Assembly: GCA_023301245.1 (NCBI GenBank)
Contig: JALZUV010000035.1
Span: 1 to 10,951 of the forward strand
Direction of reading: 5' to 3'
Length of the DNA stretch: 10,951 nt
Source: Rickettsiales bacterium
Lineage (GTDB): Bacteria; Pseudomonadota; Alphaproteobacteria; Rickettsiales; JALZUV01
Shown here: piece by piece, positions 6,836-10,951 of the stretch
Numbering within the stretch: the stretch's first letter is position 1
Layout of the letters: each line of letters begins with the position of its first letter
Position numbers and translations under genes: made by a program
Notes under the pieces: generated by a model
Seen by the model: only the letters and a program-made list of their open reading frames with translations
Databases searched by the model: none
Told to the model about the DNA's origin: nothing

Positions 6836-7006
6836 TTAAATTTCGGGGGTTGGTTTGGTTTTAATTTTCGCTTGATGCGCGTAGCCATAGGCAATGAGGT
6901 AATGCCCGCAATGGCGGCTTACTTGATAGGTTTTACCTTTTTCGAATAAGCATAAACGCACACCTTTCGGCACCACCCAACGGGTAGTGGTCATTGTGAT
7001 ATCCAT
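6836..7006 (-). CDS. Small basic protein just before g6 (56 aa, unrecognised)
   Basis: The frame runs from ATG 7004-7006 to TAA 6836-6838 and encodes 56 residues including WVVPKGVRLCLFEKGKTYQV and SRHCGHYLIAYGYAHQAK, with a basic, Pro-rich C-terminus. An internal ATG at 6994 is an alternative start; neither has a strong ribosome site. Its stop codon abuts the g6 ribosome site (TAAAGGAAG), a compact arrangement that supports a real gene co-translated with g6. It fills most of a gap that would otherwise be about 200 nt. Two Cys and two His residues are present but not in a zinc-finger spacing I can name. No R. capsulatus GTA counterpart known to me. Confidence 0.6.
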   Translation of the reverse strand: MDITMTTTRWVVPKGVRLCLFEKGKTYQVSRHCGHYLIAYGYAHQAKIKTKPTPEI

Positions 7007-7032
7007 AATAAGTGAGTCTTTATTTTTGCGGT

Positions 7033-7923
7033 TTAACCGCGAGTATGGCCGTTTTCTTTGGCTTCAATTTCTTGTAACTTCTTTTCCGCTTCTTTTTCTT
7101 TTTCCAACGCATCCAACTCGCGGAAGGTGGCGTTAATACCCGCTGCAAAACCAATAAAATCGGGCAACGTAATATTGACGGCAGAAAAACCGAGTGACTT
7201 CCCTAATTCATCTCGCCTAGAAATATTTTCTTCTTTAACAGGTATTTTATTGACCGTTTTCTGAATTGTATAACGGGCATCACGCAAAGGCTTTGCTAAA
7301 AATGGAATAGAGGGAATACCAATCATCGCGCCAATACCTACTGCAGTATCAATCATTTGTGTTTTCAACACCTTATTGCCGCCTAAGTTGATATCAAGCC
7401 TATCATCCAGCAGATTTCGCACTGATATGGTAGAAAGAATATTCGTTAACCCCATGGCAACAAATTGCGTTAAAGTACCTGCTTGTATTGCGTGTTTCTT
7501 GCTTAAACTTTCAAGATCACCCGCAGCGCTATAGGCTTTAATATTTTGATAATCATCATAATCCATAAAACCTTTCCAACGCTCGTCACGTAGCAAACCA
7601 GGAGCTTTATTCGTCTCCCAAAGCGACTTCATAGTTTTATCATTAAACACCCTCACTATAGAAGCCTCCCAATCCTTCACCTTTTCAGGCTTATGATTTT
7701 TGAATAAATAGCCCGCTAATGCAGTTAAGCTAATACTCACCACTTGCGCCGTACCAGCGGCAAACACGACTCGGCCTTTTTTCGATTTAGGGGCGATTTT
7801 CTCTAAAAAAGTTTTTGGCTTTTGGTCTTCTTCGGGCTGAACAGACGCCTTCACCGCCCAATCGCTCTTGGCGATTTGGGACGTAAATTTTCCGCTTATC
7901 TGTTCGTTGTCAGTCATTAACAT
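7033..7923 (-). CDS. Uncharacterised protein with hydrophobic segments, inserted between g5 and g6 (296 aa)
   Basis: No family recognised. Residues 51-74 (RVVFAAGTAQVVSISLTALAGYLF) look like a membrane segment. Weaker hydrophobic stretches lie at about 150-165 and 192-209 (IDTAVGIGAMIGIPSIPFLA), and a short charged coiled-coil-like helix ends the protein (about 268-290, ELDALEKEKEAEKKLQEIEAKE). Two starts are possible: ATG 7923, four bases after GGAG, or ATG 7917, ten bases after it; I give the longer one. A TATAAT box and a degenerate Pho-box-like repeat lie upstream. In style (basic, hydrophobic patches, no known domain) it resembles the 613- and 636-residue products, but I see no clear sequence similarity. 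GTAs do not normally have a gene here. Confidence 0.78.
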   Translation of the reverse strand: MLMTDNEQISGKFTSQIAKSDWAVKASVQPEEDQKPKTFLEKIAPKSKKGRVVFAAGTAQVVSISLTALAGYLFKNHKPEKVKDWEASIVRVFNDKTMKSLWETNKAPGLLRDERWKGFMDYDDYQNIKAYSAAGDLESLSKKHAIQAGTLTQFVAMGLTNILSTISVRNLLDDRLDINLGGNKVLKTQMIDTAVGIGAMIGIPSIPFLAKPLRDARYTIQKTVNKIPVKEENISRRDELGKSLGFSAVNITLPDFIGFAAGINATFRELDALEKEKEAEKKLQEIEAKENGHTRG

Positions 7924-7938
7924 AGTTCTCCATTGCAA

Positions 7939-7984
7939 ATTATAGCTAATTTACAGAGGTTGCAGTGTTAAGGTTTTATGACGG
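7939..7984 (-). promoter_or_regulatory. Promoter of the 296-aa gene with degenerate Pho-box-like repeat
   Basis: A consensus -10, TATAAT, is at 7944-7939 on the minus strand, about 16 bases upstream of the first ATG. Upstream lies CCGTCAT-AAAA-CCTTAAC (7984-7967), half-sites 6/7 and 5/7 to CTGTMAY. The gap between box and TATAAT is 22 bp, not 10, so it may be a distant activator site or a chance match. No good -35 is visible. Confidence 0.4.
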
Positions 7985-7999
7985 TTTGAGCGGTTAACT

Positions 8000-8335
8000 C
8001 TACTCTTCAGGCGGAATTTCTATATTTTCGGAAATATTTTTACCAACTTCTGCATCAGGAATATCAACCATCTGCTGATGGTTAAAGCCATATTCATCTT
8101 CCATTTTCTTCTGAATTTCAGCAGAAGGTTCGCCTTCGCCCGATTCAATAATCACCCCGTGATCTTCAGGGTAGAACATGCCACTTTCTTGGGCAGCCAT
8201 AAATTCTTCCAGCTTATCCGCGCGCACGGCAACATAGGCATAAATGCCCGCACCATCAGGGCTTTCGCCACGAACGAGTAATATACAAACCGTTTTTTCG
8301 GTTACATCTTGCTGTGAAGGCGTAGATTCGGCCAC
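8000..8335 (-). CDS. Acidic uncharacterised protein between capsid and connector genes (111 aa)
   Basis: Unrecognised, small and strongly acidic protein with no membrane segment. It has a compact core (KTVCILLVRGE...AGIYAYVAVRADKLEEFMAAQESGMFYPEDHGVIIESGEGEPS), then a helix (EIQKKMEDEYGF) and an acidic, Pro-containing C-terminus. I chose the GTG start at 8333-8335 because AGGAG lies six bases upstream; the ATG at 8341 directly abuts that site and is unlikely. The next gene on the strand begins about 75 bases after its stop. Upstream are a DnaA-box-like 9-mer and a palindromic repeat that separates it from the capsid gene. Confidence 0.75.
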   Translation of the reverse strand: MAESTPSQQDVTEKTVCILLVRGESPDGAGIYAYVAVRADKLEEFMAAQESGMFYPEDHGVIIESGEGEPSAEIQKKMEDEYGFNHQQMVDIPDAEVGKNISENIEIPPEE

Positions 8336-8355
8336 AAGCATCTCCTGCAATATAA

Positions 8356-8389
8356 GTAATATTCAGTCTTTATGGTAACTTATCCACAG
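8356..8389 (-). promoter_or_regulatory. Putative promoter of the 111-aa gene; overlapping DnaA-box sequence
   Basis: CTGTGGA-TAAG-TTACCAT (8389-8372) is a poor Pho-box-like repeat (about 4/7 each half). It is followed by 10 bp and TATTAC (8361-8356), the spacing seen before the two large genes. TATATT at 8354-8349 is an alternative -10. On the plus strand TTATCCACA (8380-8388) is a perfect DnaA-box 9-mer. Confidence 0.3.
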
Positions 8390-8422
8390 GCAAGGTCAAG
8401 CACTGGCTGCTTACACAGTAAA

Positions 8423-8491
8423 GTTCAGAGTTCAGAGTTCAGAGTTTAGTGTTTAAAACATCACTACCAAACTCCGAACTCCGTACTCCAA
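8423..8491. repeat. 7-bp tandem repeat forming a long imperfect hairpin after the capsid gene
   Basis: Three exact copies of GTTCAGA (8423-8443) and degenerate GTTTAGT/GTTTAAA units are mirrored by ACTCCGA, ACTCCGT and ACTCCAA (8471-8491) on the other arm. The inner stem TAGTG/CACTA (8447-8451 with 8462-8466) is perfect. The outer stem pairs over about 20 more bases, with regularly spaced A/C mismatches and a CCA bulge. It starts about 9 bases past the capsid stop, so it would fold at the end of the capsid transcript. No T-run follows. It looks like a dispersed intergenic palindrome. Confidence 0.7.
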
Positions 8492-8499
8492 ATTCTTAC

Positions 8500-9696
8500 T
8501 TAAGCAGCAAGCTTAAGCAGCTTAATCGCTTCAAAATTTGTCACTGCACCACCCACGCGTTTGGTCGTGTAGAATTTCACAAACGGCTTATCCGTAAAAG
8601 GATCACGCAGAGTGCGAATACCAATACGGTCAACAATCGTGTAAGCGCGGCTGAAATCAGCAATCGCAACAGACAAACTATCCGTTGCAGCCACCGGCAT
8701 ATCGGTTGCCTGACGCACAGGAACACCTAGGAGTGTATCATCTGCACCTGCGGCCAAACCTGGTTGCCATAGGTATTGGTCGGTCGTTGCTTCTTTCAAC
8801 AAACGAGCCGCCTGTACCACTGACCGATTCATTAGGAACGTTGCACGCGCCGCATAATCTTCCTGCAAACTGTAGTAAAGCTGAATGAGGCTATCGGCTG
8901 TTACTGCGCCATCAGTGCCAGAATCAATCTGTTCAATTTCGCCCCAATTTGTGCCCGCCGCGTAATCGAGTATTCCTTTTGGCTGGCCTGAACCATCACC
9001 ATCGATGAAAGATTTATTCTCCAAACGCGTAAATACTTCCGACACTTTACCTGAAAGCCAAAGCTCAATATCCACCGCCGAATCATCAACCAATTTCTGC
9101 GTCGCTTTTGGTTGAGCATAAAGCTCGTGCGCCGAGATAGTCGATTTGGCAATTTGCGGTGTGTTCGTATCTGAAACTGCACCTGTTTCTGTCGTCCACC
9201 CTGCTGCTGCTTCATCGTAATCTTGAATCACTTCAAGCGAATCGGTTGAGATAGTTTCGATATTCGCAAGCTGACGCATAGGCGAAAACTCGTTGATAGC
9301 TTTTACGATATTTTCGCTCATTTGCGGAGTCACCGTATAGCCACCATCGGCATCGGAACCGACAGAAAGCGCTTTGCTTTCTAGATTCTCCAAGCCAGCG
9401 TCCATGCCTTTGCGAAGGTAGGTAGTAAAGGCTTTCTTATACTCGCCAGCATAAGGGCTTTGCGCTTTGTATGAATGACCTGCAACCGATGGACGGCTCA
9501 TAGTAGTTTCCAAGGCGCTCATGCGAGATTTATGATTATCCAACGCATGGTTAATTTTCGATAGATGTTCAGAATAAAGCGGATCGGCATTGCCTTTACG
9601 CTCAATTTCAGCAAGACGCTGATTATTCACCTGCTTAAACTGCTCCCACGCAGTGCCAAGCTGGCTGACTTGTTCGGTTATATGGTTAAGGGTCAT
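8500..9696 (-). CDS. HK97-family major capsid protein, GTA g5-like
   Basis: The 398-residue protein has a predicted N-terminal coiled-coil scaffold (delta-like) domain at about 1-80 (QLGTAWEQFKQVNNQRLAEIERKG...ALETTMSRPSVAG). The HK97 fold follows, with GGYTVTPQMSENIVKAINEFSPMRQLANIETIS, the conserved ENKSFIDGDGSGQPKGILDY, and ATFLMNRSVVQAARLLK and LLGVPVRQATDMP near the end. It builds the icosahedral shell; the delta domain is usually removed by the prohead protease encoded upstream. Length equals the usual GTA capsid. The ATG at 9696 has GGAG six bases upstream; an in-frame ATG at 9708 overlaps that site. A palindromic repeat lies on each side of the gene. Confidence 0.96.
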   Translation of the reverse strand: MTLNHITEQVSQLGTAWEQFKQVNNQRLAEIERKGNADPLYSEHLSKINHALDNHKSRMSALETTMSRPSVAGHSYKAQSPYAGEYKKAFTTYLRKGMDAGLENLESKALSVGSDADGGYTVTPQMSENIVKAINEFSPMRQLANIETISTDSLEVIQDYDEAAAGWTTETGAVSDTNTPQIAKSTISAHELYAQPKATQKLVDDSAVDIELWLSGKVSEVFTRLENKSFIDGDGSGQPKGILDYAAGTNWGEIEQIDSGTDGAVTADSLIQLYYSLQEDYAARATFLMNRSVVQAARLLKEATTDQYLWQPGLAAGADDTLLGVPVRQATDMPVAATDSLSVAIADFSRAYTIVDRIGIRTLRDPFTDKPFVKFYTTKRVGGAVTNFEAIKLLKLAA

Positions 9697-9706
9697 AGAG
9701 TTCTCC

Positions 9707-9714
9707 ATGGTTAA
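9707..9714 (-). promoter_or_regulatory. CtrA half-site-like TTAACCAT upstream of the capsid gene
   Basis: TTAACCAT (minus strand 9714-9707) is the 8-mer form of the CtrA motif and ends 10 bases before the capsid ATG. A second copy occurs by chance inside the capsid coding region (9689-9682), which shows how weak a single half-site is as evidence. Confidence 0.25.
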
Positions 9715-9737
9715 GATTAACTAGTTAAAAAAATTGG

Positions 9738-9815
9738 TCATGCTGAACCTGTTGCGGCATCTATTGAGAGGCGGGCAAAAAGCAGATGAATAGACCCTGA
9801 AATAAATTCAGGGTG
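9738..9815. repeat. Hairpin-forming dispersed intergenic repeat between g4 and g5
   Basis: Two hairpins lie in tandem: imperfect ATGCTG...CGGCAT (9740-9760) and perfect ACCCTGAA-ATAAA-TTCAGGGT (9794-9814). The text, a TCATGCTGAAC arm followed by ACCCTGAAATAAATTCAGGGTGACA, is the form of a widespread intergenic palindrome I recall from many bacterial genomes. It fills most of the 125-bp g4-g5 gap, so the g4-g5 transcript would fold here; it lacks a T-run and should act at most as a partial terminator or processing site. Confidence 0.65.
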
Positions 9816-9820
9816 ACAGT

Positions 9821-10348
9821 TTAAGTGAGTATTTGCTTTGCACGACTGAGTGCATCTTGCAAAGAAACTAAGTGGCTAGGCGGTAAACCGCTTTCGTTTT
9901 TCACCACCGTAATGCCTGCGGCATCGTTGGCGGGAAAGGTTACTAGGCTTACTTCAAACAGGTCAACTTGGGTTAAATGGCGCACGCCTGTTTGTGGGTT
10001 AATGTGATATTGCACGGGGCGGTAGCCAATGCTTAAACCTTCCATCGCGCCAGCACGAACAAGGTCGTAAGCTTCGCGAGCGCGCTGCACCGTTAGCAGT
10101 AAACGCCCTTCCACATACAAGCCTTTATCATCTTCAAACAACTGTTCAATTTGGCCGATAGGTTCATCCATCTGATGCTGCCATAGCAGTTTAATATTCG
10201 TACCTTTGTCGCGTAACGAGTTGGTAAATGCGCCGCGTTCGACACTATCTTTTTGGTTATCAATTACGCCAAACAGGCTAGCATAGCCTGCGAAGCGTCC
10301 TTGTTCATCGAGCGATTTTAGCTCGAACGAAGAGGTTAGGTGGTTCAT
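9821..10348 (-). CDS. HK97-family prohead protease, GTA g4-like
   Basis: The 175-residue serine protease (caudovirus prohead protease, U35 type) opens with FELKSLDEQGRFAGYASLFGVIDNQKDSVERGAF. Candidate active-site residues are His58 in LLWQH, Ser106 in MEGLSIGY and Glu132 in DLFEVSLVTFPAN, matching the family's His/Ser/Glu arrangement. It trims the capsid delta domain during maturation. The start is ATG 10346-10348, with AAAAGG upstream; an in-frame ATG at 10441 would add 31 unlike residues across a promoter region. The usual upstream neighbours (portal g3, large terminase g2) are absent: the next genes lie on the other strand, so the packaging genes must be elsewhere if the system works. Confidence 0.94.
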   Translation of the reverse strand: MNHLTSSFELKSLDEQGRFAGYASLFGVIDNQKDSVERGAFTNSLRDKGTNIKLLWQHQMDEPIGQIEQLFEDDKGLYVEGRLLLTVQRAREAYDLVRAGAMEGLSIGYRPVQYHINPQTGVRHLTQVDLFEVSLVTFPANDAAGITVVKNESGLPPSHLVSLQDALSRAKQILT

Positions 10349-10350
10349 CG

Positions 10351-10388
10351 TTAAATACCTTTTAATGTTTATGACAATTGTGTGACAG
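10351..10388 (-). promoter_or_regulatory. Pho-box-like and CtrA-like sites upstream of g4
   Basis: CTGTCAC-ACAA-TTGTCAT (10388-10371) matches the Pho box at 13 of 14 half-site positions; a partial third repeat CTGTACA lies just upstream. No clear -10 lies 10 bp downstream (AGGTAT), and such a promoter would start transcription near the ATG. TTAAAAGGTATTTAAC (10365-10350) fits the CtrA motif TTAA-N7-TTAAC but overlaps the ribosome site, so it may be coincidental. Confidence 0.45.
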
Positions 10389-10390
10389 CG

Positions 10391-10419
10391 TTGTGTACAG
10401 CAGTGTTTTTTGCTATAGT
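10391..10419 (+). promoter_or_regulatory. Sigma70-like promoter for the 100-aa gene
   Basis: TTGTGT, 17 bp, TATAGT (preceded by TGC) on the plus strand. It points away from g4 and would give the downstream gene a leader of about 110 nt. The leader contains an imperfect hairpin, GACaCCTAA/TTAGGcGTC (10468-10489). The -35 is only partly consensus. Confidence 0.5.
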
Positions 10420-10536
10420 GCACCCTCATTATTACGCACATCAGTTATTTTTTAACTCATGTCGTTAGACACCTAAAACGTTAGGCGTCCCCAGATTTGT
10501 ATTTATTATTTCTTAAACCATAAATTTTTTACGCTT

Positions 10537-10839
10537 ATGAGTAATGCACGAGTAATTTGTCATTGGGAAAAAACAAAATTCCCACATGACTGCAAACTAG
10601 AAATTGCAGTTAATTTACCCGAACCAGTCGCTAACTGGACTCGGTTTGATTTTCAAATTGGCACCAAGGGAACTACCCTTCGAGCAAAATGTGAAGTCGC
10701 CCCTGCAGGCAGGATAGGTAGTTTTATACTGCATAACATCTCCCAGCAAAGGGCCGGCCAAACCTTTATCATCACCCGAAAGGATGATGGGAAAGTAATT
10801 CATCAAGGTGCTTTACCAGCGGCTAGAAAAAATTCTTAA
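10537..10839 (+). CDS. Hypothetical protein divergent from g4 (100 aa)
   Basis: Not recognised. The protein looks beta-rich (KLEIAVNLPEP, RFDFQIGTKGTTLRAKCEV, SFILHNI, QTFIITRKDDGKVIHQGAL), has Cys residues at about 9, 19 and 51, and no signal peptide or membrane segment. The ATG at 10537 lacks an evident Shine-Dalgarno sequence, but a plausible promoter lies upstream with a long leader. A small hairpin (GTGAAC-TTAG-GTTCAC, 10842-10857) follows the stop without a T-run. It is divergent from the GTA genes and may simply be a flanking host gene. Confidence 0.6.
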   Translation: MSNARVICHWEKTKFPHDCKLEIAVNLPEPVANWTRFDFQIGTKGTTLRAKCEVAPAGRIGSFILHNISQQRAGQTFIITRKDDGKVIHQGALPAARKNS

Positions 10840-10870
10840 CCGTGAACTTAGGTTCACACAAACCAAGCTT

Positions 10871-10951
10871 ATGCTGAACAAAACGTTTGTCATGCGGCCT
10901 GTTACTAGTTTTATACTGGTGACATTCATCATGACATCAGCCATGGGTGAG
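10871..10951 (+). CDS. Start of a probable exported protein (partial, 27 codons)
   Basis: The frame MLNKTFVMRPVTSFILVTFIMTSAMGE stays open to the window edge. A short basic start, a hydrophobic core (SFILVTFIM) and a small-residue TSA end look like a signal peptide with cleavage near residue 24. No clear ribosome site. It follows the 100-residue gene on the same strand by about 30 nt. Function cannot be judged from this fragment. Confidence 0.5.
   Translation, partial: MLNKTFVMRPVTSFILVTFIMTSAMGE

Noticed and set aside
7014..7045. GCGGTT/AACCGC hairpin as terminator of the 296-residue gene
   Set aside because: On the coding (minus) strand the hairpin is followed by A residues, not T; the T-run is on the wrong side.
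8423..8491. CRISPR-like array
   Set aside because: The units are 7 bp and contiguous, without spacers, and are mirrored as an inverted repeat; no cas genes are present.
10349..10441. N-terminal extension of the prohead protease to ATG 10441
   Set aside because: The extra 31 residues (Cys/His-rich) do not resemble protease N-termini and cover the regulatory repeats; ATG 10348 has a ribosome site and the family start.
1..10951. tRNA, rRNA, insertion sequence or integrase/attachment site
   Set aside because: No cloverleaf-like sequence, transposase, integrase or flanking direct repeat was seen, so a recently integrated prophage is not supported within this window.

Overview
This window looks like part of an alphaproteobacterial chromosome carrying a gene transfer agent (GTA)-type head-tail cluster. 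By eye it is moderately AT-rich. Read on the minus strand from right to left, it holds recognisable homologues of Rhodobacter capsulatus GTA genes in canonical order: prohead protease (g4), HK97-fold major capsid protein (g5), gp6-like connector (g6), head-tail adaptor (g7), DUF3168 tail-completion protein (g8), DUF2460 (g12) and the start of DUF2163 (g13, cut by the window edge). The DUF2460/DUF2163 pair is typical of alphaproteobacterial GTAs and related prophages. Species cannot be fixed from this sequence.

Layout from high to low coordinates. Positions 10871-10951 hold the start of a probable exported protein (+). Positions 10537-10839 hold a 100-residue hypothetical gene (+) with its own promoter and a long leader, divergent from g4. 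Next come g4 and then g5, separated by a hairpin-forming intergenic repeat; a second, 7-bp-unit palindromic repeat follows g5. Between g5 and g6 sit three genes with no GTA counterpart that I recognise: a 111-residue acidic protein, a 296-residue protein with hydrophobic segments and a 56-residue basic protein. g6 and g7 overlap by ATGA. An AT-rich gap with CtrA-like motifs leads to g8. Where a standard GTA has the tail tube (g9), g10 and tape measure (g11), this window instead has a plus-strand membrane-anchored gene (169 aa, convergent with and overlapping g8) and two large, lysine/arginine-rich unknown proteins (613 and 636 aa). A strong intrinsic terminator follows the 636-residue gene, just before g12, and g12 overlaps g13 by ATGA.

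The most notable signal is regulatory. The 613- and 636-residue genes both carry a Pho-box-like direct repeat (CTGTMAY-N4-CTGTMAY) followed by exactly 10 bp and a -10-like hexamer, the geometry of PhoB-activated promoters. g4 has an almost perfect copy, and weaker versions precede the 296- and 111-residue genes. CtrA-like TTAA-N7-TTAAC motifs lie upstream of g4 and g8, with a TTAACCAT half-site upstream of g5. This suggests that the unknown large proteins and the GTA head genes may be co-regulated, and that the unknown proteins could be a lineage-specific part of the particle or of its production and release. That functional link is inference; the proteins themselves are not recognised.
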